Part shown: positions 33,961-41,639 of the stretch, in pieces
Position numbering within the stretch: the first letter of the stretch is position 1
Layout: each line of letters starts with the position of its first letter
Assembly: GCA_027487945.1 (NCBI GenBank)
Contig: JAIYCQ010000022.1
Span: forward strand, 1-64,000
DNA length: 64,000 nt
Direction of reading: 5' to 3'
DNA from: Caulobacteraceae bacterium
Lineage (GTDB): Bacteria; Pseudomonadota; Alphaproteobacteria; Caulobacterales; Caulobacteraceae
Translations under genes and position numbers: made by a program
The notes under the pieces: model-generated
What the model was told of the DNA's origin: nothing
What the model saw: the letters and a program-made list of their open reading frames with translations, nothing else
Databases searched by the model: none

Positions 33961-33974
33961 CGCTTCGCGAAGCG
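33961..33974. repeat. Perfect 14-bp palindrome between convergent genes
   Basis: CGCTTCGCGAAGCG, within GGGGC and GCCCC flanks, lies between tyrC and the START-like gene. It resembles the inner part of the REP-like elements seen elsewhere in this window and could serve as bidirectional transcript end. Confidence 0.5.
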
Positions 33975-33984
33975 CCCCGCCCGC

Positions 33985-34566
33985 CTACTCCCCCCCGGCC
34001 GCGACGTCGCGCAGGTTGACCAGTACCTTGGGGGTGTCCTTGCGGAGCCCGGCGCGGACGGCCATCGGCGGGGCGATGATCTTCGCCGACAGCCGGTTCT
34101 GGTAGGTCACGCGGGTCCAGCGACCCTCATTGAAGGCGGCCAGGCCCCACTGGCCCTCCATCGTCTTCAGATCGCCGTCGACCCGCCTGAAGCGGATCCG
34201 GCGATAGGGCTCGTAGTCGGAGCGGAAGACGTTGCGCAGCGTCGGCAGGAACAGGTTGCCCTTGGTGACATGCTCGCGGATGTCCCAGCCGGCGCCCTGC
34301 TGCAGCACCCGGCAGCGGGTGACGCTGGTGACCAGCTTCGCGGCGTAGCGACAGTCCGTCATCGCCTTCCAGATGCGTTCCGCCGGGGCGGGAATGTCGA
34401 TGGCGGCGTGAATGCGGGCCGACTCGCCGTCGGGGTCGAGGGTGACGGAGATCCACGGAAGCCCGGCCCTGAGCGACTGGTCGGCGCCCTCGGGCAGCGC
34501 CGATGCGCCGGCCGGGCCGGCGATGGACAACAGCAGCAACGTCGATAGCGCGGCAGCCCGGATCAT
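33985..34566 (-). CDS. Secreted SRPBCC (START/polyketide cyclase-like) protein
   Basis: The protein has 193 residues. An N-terminal signal peptide ends near GPAGASA (about residue 22). The mature part is a helix-grip fold: IHAAIDIPAPAERIWKAMTDCRY, then VTRCRVLQQGAGWDIREH and WGLAAFNEGRWTRVTYQNRLS. Such periplasmic START-like proteins bind lipids or hydrophobic ligands; the ligand is unknown. It is monocistronic. Confidence 0.86.
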   Translation of the reverse strand: MIRAAALSTLLLLSIAGPAGASALPEGADQSLRAGLPWISVTLDPDGESARIHAAIDIPAPAERIWKAMTDCRYAAKLVTSVTRCRVLQQGAGWDIREHVTKGNLFLPTLRNVFRSDYEPYRRIRFRRVDGDLKTMEGQWGLAAFNEGRWTRVTYQNRLSAKIIAPPMAVRAGLRKDTPKVLVNLRDVAAGGE

Positions 34567-34907
34567 GGACCCGTCCTCCAGAAGTCTGCTTCTTCGTCCG
34601 TGGAAATCCTAGGCCGATGCGCCAGGGCGTCCAGCGGACTCGGCGGACACGGGAGCATCCGTCGCGCCGCCGTGGCTATCGAGAGAGTGCGACAGACGCG
34701 CAACAGTCAGACGACGGCGCGACGACAGGCTTGTCATCGATGAGACACCCGTGTTATCCGCCCGCCCCCTTGAGGACGAGGACCATGGCCCACAAAGCCC
34801 CAACCTTTTGCACCGCCGCCAATCGGCTCGATCGCCAGGTCGAGACGTTGGGTCTGCGCGTGTGCGCGGGAGAGGGTTCGTGATCCGGGGCTGACAGCTC
34901 AAGGACC
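34567..34907. other. Long leader/intergenic region upstream of rtcB
   Basis: No firm gene is seen. A 32-codon frame at 34785-34883 (start MAHKAPTFCTAANRLDRQ, end CAGEGS) has GAGGACGAGG in front of the ATG and could be a leader peptide, but its support is weak. A smaller inverted repeat CTCGA-N8-TCGAG lies inside it. I looked for a sigma-54 promoter (GG-N10-GC), as used by RtcR-controlled rtcB operons, and did not find a good one. Confidence 0.4.
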
Positions 34908-34952
34908 GTACGAACGAACCCCTCCTGGCCCGGCCGGAGGGGTTCTTCGTAT
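34908..34952 (+). promoter_or_regulatory. Long bulged hairpin in the rtcB leader
   Basis: GTACGAA then a single bulged C then GAACCCCTCC pairs with GGAGGGGTTC-TTCGTAT across a 10-nt loop, giving 17 pairs with one bulge (one G-U pair at the base). It ends 75 bp before the rtcB ATG. There is no clean T run, so it is either an attenuator, a stability element or a structured RNA related to RtcB. Confidence 0.6.
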
Positions 34953-35027
34953 CTGCGAGGACGCTTTCGACCGTGACGCCAGGAGGGGCGGCAAAGAGAA
35001 AAACGAAAGCGTGAAAAGGAGAACCCC

Positions 35028-36245
35028 ATGAGCGGGTTCGAACACATCGACAGCGGCGGCGCGCCGATCAAGGCCTGGACCAGGGGCGTGCCGATCGAGG
35101 AGTCGGCGATGAAGCAGCTGCGCAACGTCGCGGCCCTGCCCTTCATCCACAGCCACATCGCCGTCATGCCCGACGTGCACTGGGGCATGGGCGCGACCGT
35201 GGGCTCGGTGATCCCGACCGTCGGCGCGATCATCCCGGCCGCCGTGGGCGTGGACATCGGCTGCGGCATGATGGCCGTGCGCACCTCGATCCGGGCCGAA
35301 CACCTGCCGGATAATCTGGCGGGAATCCGCTCGGCCATCGAGGCCGCCGTGCCGCATGGACGCACCGACAACGGCGGGCGCAACGACAAGGGCGCCTGGG
35401 CCTCCGAGCCGCCGGCGATCGCGGCGGCGAAGTGGGCCGAGCTGAAGGATGGCTATGACGACATCGTGGCCCGGTCGCCCAAGGCCGCCCACCCGCGCGG
35501 CTATGGCCACCTGGGCACGCTGGGCACCGGCAACCACTTCATCGAGCTCTGCCTCGATGAAGCGGGCGACGTCTGGGTGATGCTGCACTCCGGCTCGCGG
35601 GGCGTCGGCAACCGGTTCGGCACCCACTTCGTCGAACGGGCCAAGCACGACATGCGGCGGTGGTTCATCAACCTGCCGGACCAGGACCTCGCCTACTTCC
35701 CGGAAGGCAGCGACGGCTTCGTCGACTACATCCGGGCGGTGAGCTGGGCCCAGAAGTACGCGCGGGCGAACCGTGAAGTGATGATGGACCAGGTGCTGGG
35801 CGTGCTGCGCGCCTGGTTCCCGGACCTTGTGACGACGCAGGAAGCGGTGAACTGCCACCACAACTACGTCACCACCGAGCATCACTTCGGCAAGAAGGTC
35901 TACGTGACCCGCAAGGGCGCGGTGCGGGCCGGCGACGGCGACCTGGGGATCATCCCCGGTTCGATGGGCGCCCGGTCGTTCATCGTGCGCGGCAAGGGCA
36001 ACGCGGACTCGTTCTGCACCTGCTCGCACGGCGCCGGCCGGGCGATGAGCCGGAACGAGGCCAGGCGCCGGTTCAGCCTCGCCGACCACATCGAGGCCAC
36101 CGCCGGCGTCGAGTGCCGGAAGGACGCGGACGTGATCGACGAAACGCCGATGGCCTACAAGGACATCGACGCGGTCATGGCCGCCCAGGCCGACCTGGTG
36201 GATATCGTCCACACCCTCCGTCAGGTGGTGTGCGTCAAGGGCTAG
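35028..36245 (+). CDS. rtcB: RNA-splicing ligase RtcB
   Basis: The protein has 405 residues, the usual size. It joins RNA ends with 2',3'-cyclic phosphate or 3'-phosphate to 5'-OH using GTP and Mn(II). Metal and active-site residues are D76 and C79 in GVDIGCGM, H170 in GTGNHFIEL, H187 in LHSGSRGVGN, the histidines of NCHHNYV (277-278), and the guanylated H334 in CSHGAGRAMSR. AAAGGAGAA precedes the ATG. No rtcA or rtcR is adjacent. A strong terminator follows 5 bp after the stop. Confidence 0.96.
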   Translation: MSGFEHIDSGGAPIKAWTRGVPIEESAMKQLRNVAALPFIHSHIAVMPDVHWGMGATVGSVIPTVGAIIPAAVGVDIGCGMMAVRTSIRAEHLPDNLAGIRSAIEAAVPHGRTDNGGRNDKGAWASEPPAIAAAKWAELKDGYDDIVARSPKAAHPRGYGHLGTLGTGNHFIELCLDEAGDVWVMLHSGSRGVGNRFGTHFVERAKHDMRRWFINLPDQDLAYFPEGSDGFVDYIRAVSWAQKYARANREVMMDQVLGVLRAWFPDLVTTQEAVNCHHNYVTTEHHFGKKVYVTRKGAVRAGDGDLGIIPGSMGARSFIVRGKGNADSFCTCSHGAGRAMSRNEARRRFSLADHIEATAGVECRKDADVIDETPMAYKDIDAVMAAQADLVDIVHTLRQVVCVKG

Positions 36246-36249
36246 GAGG

Positions 36250-36283
36250 GACCCGTCTTCCGCGAGGGAGGCGGGTCTTTTTT
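36250..36283 (+). terminator. Rho-independent terminator of rtcB
   Basis: GACCCGTCTTCC-gcga-GGGAGGCGGGTC forms a 12-bp stem (two G-U pairs) with a GNRA tetraloop and is followed by TTTTTT. It is the clearest intrinsic terminator of the window. Confidence 0.95.
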
Positions 36284-36374
36284 CGATACGGACCTTGCGC
36301 CGCGCGGCGTCGCGGGTAGGGAATAGGCGTGACGAAGGCCTTCAGGGCTTCGTGCTCTCCTGGAGACGCCGCCC

Positions 36375-37190
36375 ATGACCGCCCTTCACCCGCTCGACGC
36401 GACCACGGCCCTGACGCCGACCGGCGAGCGCCGCGCCTCGGGCTCGACCAGCCCGCACTACGCCAACATGGCAGGGCCGTTCGGCGGGGCGACGGCGGCG
36501 ACGCTGCTGCGGGCGGCGCTGGAGGACGAGGCCTGTATCGGTGATCCGCTGGCCCTGACCGTCAACTTCTGCGCCCCCATCGCCGACGGGGCCTTCGACG
36601 TCAGCTGGCGCGAGGTGCGAGCCGGAAAGACCACCCAGCACTGGGCCGTCGAGCTGGTCCAGAACGGCAAGGTCGCCGCCAGCGCCAGCATCGTCTGCGC
36701 GCGCCGCCGCGAGACCTGGACGCATCGTCCAGGCGTGATGCCGACGGTCCCGCCCGCGCATACCGTGCCGCCGCTGGACATGCAGGGCCGCGGCGGCTGG
36801 CTGGAGCGCTACAACTTCCGCTTCGTCGAGGGCGCGCCGGCCTGGGGCGAGGCCGCGCCGGCCGAGCCGCGCAGCGCCCGCTCGGTGCTGTGGCTCGATG
36901 ACCTGCCCGCCCGACCGCTCGACTTCCTGTCCCTGGCCGCGCTCAGCGACGCCTTCTTCGTGCGGATCATCCAGGTGCGCGGCACGCGACAGCCTATGGG
37001 CACCGTGACCCTGACGACCTACTTCCACGCTTCGGGCGAGGTGCTGGCGGCCAACGGCGCCGCACCGATCCTCGGCGTGGCCGACGCGAAGATCTTCCAC
37101 GACAACTTCGCCGACCAGGACATCAGCCTCTGGACAGCCGATGGCGTGCTGGTGGCGACGGGCGTGCAGGTGGCCTGGTTCAAGGAATAG
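36375..37190 (+). CDS. Acyl-CoA thioesterase family protein (double hot-dog)
   Basis: The protein has 271 residues with two hot-dog halves like TesB/4HBT_3 members. The first half shows SPHYANMAGPFGGATAATLLRAAL and ALTVNFCAPIADGAFDV, the second SARSVLWLDDLPARPLDFLSLAALSDAFF and GTVTLTTYFHASGEVL. It hydrolyses acyl-CoA thioesters; chain preference is not visible. CTCCTGGAGAC upstream contains the SD. It is convergent with the hypothetical membrane protein gene 3 bp away. Confidence 0.85.
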   Translation: MTALHPLDATTALTPTGERRASGSTSPHYANMAGPFGGATAATLLRAALEDEACIGDPLALTVNFCAPIADGAFDVSWREVRAGKTTQHWAVELVQNGKVAASASIVCARRRETWTHRPGVMPTVPPAHTVPPLDMQGRGGWLERYNFRFVEGAPAWGEAAPAEPRSARSVLWLDDLPARPLDFLSLAALSDAFFVRIIQVRGTRQPMGTVTLTTYFHASGEVLAANGAAPILGVADAKIFHDNFADQDISLWTADGVLVATGVQVAWFKE

Positions 37191-37193
37191 GGG

Positions 37194-38231
37194 TCAGTCC
37201 TCGATCACCGGCGGGCGGCGCAGGAACTCGCCGGCCTTGACGCGCTCCTCGGCGTCCATGCCGCGCAGCCGCCAGCTCACATTGCCCAGTTCGCTGGTGG
37301 CGGCGTCGAACTTCCTCAGATCCGCCTCGCGCCGGAAGACGATCGTCCGCCCCGACCGCGTCCAGGCGCCGAAGCTGGCCAGCAGGATCGAGACCTGGTC
37401 CTTGCGCGCGGCCAAAACCTGCTCCTGCAGGGCGAGATTGCGGTCCAGGTCGCCCTGCCGCACGCCGAACTCCTCCTCGTAGCCGGGCAGGTAGGCGCGC
37501 TTTACCCACGGACTCAGCTCGTCACGCAGGGCCTTGCGGATCGACACCATGCGGGCCTTGACCGACGCCCGGTGGGCGATGGCCATTTTCTCGGCGGTGG
37601 TGAAGCGGTCTCGGCTGGCCTCCAGCCCCATGCGAGAGGTGTCGTTGCCGAGCTCGTCCTCCATCAACGCCTCGATGTCGGTCTCGAAGCGACGCGCTTC
37701 CTTCGCGAGAGCGGCGATATCGGCCTTGATCCGCTGTTCGACCTGGCCGACGCCGCCACGGGCCTTTTGCGGCGTGACCTTGTATTCGGCGTCGAGGGAC
37801 TGCTTGAGGAAAACGTCGAGCGCCGCCCGGATCTCGGCGGCGGCGACCTGCTCCTGCCGCTGGCGGTCGAGGGTGTGGCCGAACACGCCGCCGGACAGGG
37901 CAAAGCCCGTCACCCCGGCGACCGCCAGCCCGGCCAGCAGGGGCAGGCCCCAGGCCGGGCGCGCCTTGCGCACCAGGGCGAACCACAGAACCGCCCACAG
38001 CGCCGCCGCGCCCGCCAGACCCAGGCCCAGGATGACGCCGATCGCCTTGGCGGCCTCGAGCGGACTGGCTGTCCCGCCCAGCAGGTCGGCGACCCCCGGC
38101 GCCACCAGCGGCGACATCAGGAACGGCACGCCGAGCAGCACCGCGAAAGCAGCGATGATCGCCGCCACCGGCGCCTCGGCCTTGCGCACGCGGGTGCGCC
38201 GCGCCTCCATCTCCGCCAGCAGATCCGACAT
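37194..38231 (-). CDS. Hypothetical membrane protein with coiled-coil domain
   Basis: The protein has 345 residues from the ATG at 38231, with GAGGGGG 8 bp upstream. Three membrane helices are predicted (about 22-45, 64-90 and 95-120). A long charged helical region follows (about 125-290), with KARGGVGQVEQRIKADIAALAKEARRF, in several coiled-coil stretches, and a Glu/Arg-rich end. No family is recognised. The layout (short N-term, three helices, long helical soluble part) would fit a sensor or scaffold; this is not more than shape. Confidence 0.75.
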   Translation of the reverse strand: MSDLLAEMEARRTRVRKAEAPVAAIIAAFAVLLGVPFLMSPLVAPGVADLLGGTASPLEAAKAIGVILGLGLAGAAALWAVLWFALVRKARPAWGLPLLAGLAVAGVTGFALSGGVFGHTLDRQRQEQVAAAEIRAALDVFLKQSLDAEYKVTPQKARGGVGQVEQRIKADIAALAKEARRFETDIEALMEDELGNDTSRMGLEASRDRFTTAEKMAIAHRASVKARMVSIRKALRDELSPWVKRAYLPGYEEEFGVRQGDLDRNLALQEQVLAARKDQVSILLASFGAWTRSGRTIVFRREADLRKFDAATSELGNVSWRLRGMDAEERVKAGEFLRRPPVIED

Positions 38232-38297
38232 GCCGATTCCCCCTCGCCCGCTCGCATTCAAGCCGCGTCAGGCGCCGGGCGCAACCGGAGGCAGGCC

Positions 38298-38567
38298 TCA
38301 GGCGCCGGCGGCGGCCCGCCGCGCCGCGCCCGGATCGCGGGCGATGACCTTCAGAAAGGCGCGGAACGTCGCGTTCGGACGGGCCCGCCCGGCCTCCACC
38401 TCCCGCAGGGCGTCCGGGTCGAGCGAGAAGGTCCGGGCGAAGGCGTCCTGGCTCAGGCCGGTCAGCCAGCGCACACGTTGCACTTCGGCCCGGGCGCAGA
38501 CGGCCTGGGACGGCGAGGCGGCGTCATCGACGGGAAGGTCGGGGCGGGTGTGGGGCAGGCTCATCAT
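38298..38567 (-). CDS. Small HTH protein, HigA-antitoxin-like
   Basis: The protein has 89 residues. The C-terminal part is a Cro-type HTH as in HigA/MqsA antitoxins: EVQRVRWLTGLSQDAFARTFSLDPDALREVEAGRARPNATFRAFLKVIARDPGAAR. The end (FLKVIARDP) is the typical antitoxin finish. No toxin gene is adjacent, so it is a solitary regulator or orphan antitoxin. It starts with a double ATG (38567 or 38564). Confidence 0.83.
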   Translation of the reverse strand: MMSLPHTRPDLPVDDAASPSQAVCARAEVQRVRWLTGLSQDAFARTFSLDPDALREVEAGRARPNATFRAFLKVIARDPGAARRAAAGA

Positions 38568-38660
38568 CGACTCCGTCAGTGAAGGCGCCCCCGCCGCCCG
38601 CTGCGATCTACGCCCCGGACATTGCAGCGGTGCGACGGGAAGGAGTCGGTTTGGGGGCGG

Positions 38661-41459
38661 TCAGGAGGGCTTCAGAAAATCAGCCGTCGCTTCAATGGCC
38701 TCGACCAGCCCCACCCGCTGCAGCTCCACCCCCTCGGGCAGGCCGCTGAACAGCCTTGTCGGGGCGGCGGCGTCGAGCATCACGAAGACGCCCTTGTCGT
38801 CGGCGCGGCGGATCAGCCGCCCGAACGCCTGCGCCAGCCGGGCGCGGGCGATGCCGTCGTCGTAGCCCTTGCCGCCGAAGCGCTGGCGGCGGGCCTTGTG
38901 CAGGATGTCTGGCCTCGGCCAGGGCATGCGGTCGAAGACCAGCAGGCGCAGCGACCGGCCCGGCACGTCGACGCCGTCCCGAACCGCGTCGGTGCCGAGC
39001 AGGCAGCTGTCCTCCTCGGCGCGGAAGATGTCGACCAGGGCGCCGACCTCCAGCGGGTCGACGTGCTGGGCGTAGAGGGCCAGGCCCTTGTCGGCCAGCG
39101 GCGCGGCAATGCGTTCGTGCACGGCCTTCAGCCTCCGGATGGCGGTGAACAGGCCAAGGCCCCCGCCCCCGGCGGCGAGGAACAGCTCGCGCATGGCGGC
39201 GGCGACCTGACGCGGGTCGTCCTTGCCCACGTCCGTGACCACAAAGGCCCGGGTGTTGGCCGCGTAGTCGAACGGCGAGAGCAGCCGCAGGGTCTGTGGC
39301 CGGTCCGGCAGCCGCGCGGCGCCGGTGCGCATCTCGGCCAGGGCGAACGGGTCGTCCAGGGTGCTGTCGGCCAGGGTTGCGCTGGTGACCAGGACGCCGT
39401 GCGCCGGGGCGATGACGGCGGCGGCCAGCGGCTCGGTCGGGTCGACCCAGTGGCGGCGGCAGGCGGCGTCGACCACCCGGCCGTACAGGAAGGTGGCGTC
39501 GAACCAGTCGACGAAGTCGGGATCGTCCTCGGCATCCTCCTCGATGGCCTTCAGCATCGAGCGCCAGCCTGGCAGGGTCATCCGGGCGCGGCGGTCGAGG
39601 CCGCGCAAGGCGCCCTCAATTCTTACGCGGTCGGAGGTCGGCAGTTCATCGGTCTCGTCGTCGAGCAGGTCCTCGAGGTGGCGAGCCAGGGCCAGCAGCG
39701 GCGCCTCGACCCGGGCAAGGGCGGCGGCGGCCAGGGCGGCAGTGTCGCGCACCAGGTCGGTGGCCGGCCGGGCGGCGGCCTCCAGCCCCTGATCGCCGGG
39801 CGCGGCGCGGCCGCGCAGCTGCTCTATGACCGCGACGAGGAAGCCCTCGACCGGGCCGATCGGATTGACCTGACCGTCGGGCGGGGCGATGCGGCCCGAC
39901 CAGCCTTCGCCCGGCAGGGCCGCGGCGGCGTGGATCGCGTCCTGAAGCGCGTCGCGGGCGGCCTCGCGGTCACCGACGATCTCCATCAGCCGCGCCTCGA
40001 GCCCCCGGCCGCGCCGGCCGCGTCCCTCCGGACCCCGAATCCACCGGCGCAGCTCCGCCGACTCCGCGCCCGACAGGGCGGCCGAAAAGGCGCTGTCGGC
40101 CGCGTCGAACAGGTGGTGGCCTTCGTCGAAGACAATGCGGCGCAGGCTGGTCGTCTCGTTGTCGCCCTTCAGCCCCCGCGCCGTGCGGGCGCCGTCGAAG
40201 GCGGCCTGGCTCATCACCAGTGCATGGTTGGCGATGACGATGTCGGCGCGCCGTGAGCCGCGCACGGCCTTTTCGATGAAGCAGGCGCGGTAATGCACAC
40301 ACCCGGCGTGGACGCATTCCCCGCGCCGGTCGACCAGATTGCCGGCGCTGGCCTGGACGGCGGGCGGCACGGCGAACAGGGTCGGCAGCCAGGCCGGGAA
40401 GTCGCCGCCGGTCATGTCGCCATCGCGGCTGGCCCGCACCCAGCGGGCGGTCAGGCCCAGACCCACCAGGTCGCCGTTGCCCAGCTGAGCCGCATTAACG
40501 GACTCCTGAAAATTCAACAGACACAGGTAGTTCTCGCGACCTTTTCGCACAACGACCTTACGCGCTCGCACCGCGGGATCGGGGAAGATACCGGCGCTCT
40601 CGCGCTCGATCTGTCGCTGCAGGGCGCGGGTGTAGGTCGAGATCCAGACCGCCGGCCCATTGGCCTCGGCCCACAGGGAGGCCGGCGCCAGATAGCCCAT
40701 GGTCTTACCGACGCCCGTGCCGGCCTCGGCCAGCATCATGCGCGGCTCGCCTTCGCGGTCGCGGGGCTGGAAGGCCCAGGCGGTTTCGGCGGCGAACACC
40801 TTCTGCGAGGCGCGCGCCTCGTCGAGCCCGGCCCGCTGCAGCAGTTCGTCCAGCCGGCGGCCGGCGGCTTCCGGGTCGATCGGCTTGCTGCCCGGCTCGC
40901 CGGCCGGGGCCTGGTCCTCCCACTCCGGGATACGGCTCCAGACCTCCAGGCCCGAGCCGCGCGGGCTGTGTTTGATCGGCTGGCTGCGCAGGGCGCCGAC
41001 GACCGCCGAGCCCCAGGCCCAGCCGCCGCGATCCAGCGTCTCGGCCAGGACCAGCGCCTCCTCGCGCGAAGGCCAGGGCGTGGCCGCGAGCTCGGCCAGC
41101 AGGATGCGACAGACCTCGCGCAGCGCCTGGGCCTGGGCCGCCACGCCGCGCGGCTCGGGCAGACCCAGCGCCAGCGCCAGCCCTACGGCCGAAGGCGCCG
41201 TGAACTTCGCCGGCCGCGCGAAGGCATAGAGCTCCAGTGCGTCGAGGATCCGCCTTGACCGTCCCGGCGCGTTCAGCCCCAGTCGCCGGGCCGTCATCGC
41301 CGCATGGGCGACCAGCACGGGCGCCGCCTCGATCAGCTCGCGGGCATAGGGCGGGCGCAACTCCCGAGCAGCCCCCCCGTCGGCCGCGCCGGATTTGCCG
41401 CCCGGCAGGACGACGAGGGCAGTGGGCAGGTCGAGGACAGGCACGGGAAGGTCGGTCAC
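38661..41459 (-). CDS. ATP-dependent DNA helicase of the DinG/XPD type
   Basis: The protein has 932 residues. Walker A is AGTGVGKT (246-253), motif II DEGHH (445-449). Four cysteines, C313, C382, C387 and C393, are spaced as in XPD-family Fe-S clusters, and motif VI-like QAFGRLIRRADDKG is near the C-terminus. These helicases unwind DNA 5'-3' in repair of R-loops or damage. The first 200 residues are of unclear function and could be a degenerate nuclease-like region. It diverges from the ligase-associated helicase, with a REP-like repeat pair between. Confidence 0.9.
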   Translation of the reverse strand: MTDLPVPVLDLPTALVVLPGGKSGAADGGAARELRPPYARELIEAAPVLVAHAAMTARRLGLNAPGRSRRILDALELYAFARPAKFTAPSAVGLALALGLPEPRGVAAQAQALREVCRILLAELAATPWPSREEALVLAETLDRGGWAWGSAVVGALRSQPIKHSPRGSGLEVWSRIPEWEDQAPAGEPGSKPIDPEAAGRRLDELLQRAGLDEARASQKVFAAETAWAFQPRDREGEPRMMLAEAGTGVGKTMGYLAPASLWAEANGPAVWISTYTRALQRQIERESAGIFPDPAVRARKVVVRKGRENYLCLLNFQESVNAAQLGNGDLVGLGLTARWVRASRDGDMTGGDFPAWLPTLFAVPPAVQASAGNLVDRRGECVHAGCVHYRACFIEKAVRGSRRADIVIANHALVMSQAAFDGARTARGLKGDNETTSLRRIVFDEGHHLFDAADSAFSAALSGAESAELRRWIRGPEGRGRRGRGLEARLMEIVGDREAARDALQDAIHAAAALPGEGWSGRIAPPDGQVNPIGPVEGFLVAVIEQLRGRAAPGDQGLEAAARPATDLVRDTAALAAAALARVEAPLLALARHLEDLLDDETDELPTSDRVRIEGALRGLDRRARMTLPGWRSMLKAIEEDAEDDPDFVDWFDATFLYGRVVDAACRRHWVDPTEPLAAAVIAPAHGVLVTSATLADSTLDDPFALAEMRTGAARLPDRPQTLRLLSPFDYAANTRAFVVTDVGKDDPRQVAAAMRELFLAAGGGGLGLFTAIRRLKAVHERIAAPLADKGLALYAQHVDPLEVGALVDIFRAEEDSCLLGTDAVRDGVDVPGRSLRLLVFDRMPWPRPDILHKARRQRFGGKGYDDGIARARLAQAFGRLIRRADDKGVFVMLDAAAPTRLFSGLPEGVELQRVGLVEAIEATADFLKPS

Positions 41460-41525
41460 CCTGTCTGGATAGCGGGACTCGCGTGGAAACGGAACGGGAA
41501 CATGCTATATCGACCCGTATCTGAC

Positions 41526-41631
41526 TTCGTCATCCTGGGGAGCCGGCGCGAAGCGGCGGCGTCTCGAAGGCGGCACGACGGTCCTGCGTGGTTCGCGAAG
41601 CGTCCTGACGGACGCTCCTCACCATGACGAA
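41526..41631. repeat. REP-like inverted repeat pair between two divergent helicase genes
   Basis: The left copy (41526-41570, TTCGTCATCCTGGGGAGC at its start) and the right copy (about 41591-41631, ending GCTCCTCACCATGACGAA) face each other; the outer arms TTCGTCAT and ATGACGAA are perfect. The right copy contains a GCGTC-ctgacg-GACGC hairpin. It ends 8 bp before the ATG of the ligase-associated helicase. Confidence 0.75.
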
Positions 41632-41639
41632 AGGTGGTG

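Noticed and set aside
34785-34883. 32-codon leader peptide before rtcB
   Set aside because: Only a moderate SD and no biased residue content for attenuation; kept as a note, not as a gene.
34567-35027. Sigma-54 promoter for rtcB
   Set aside because: No GG-N10-GC element of the right type was found in the leader, and no rtcR gene is next to it.
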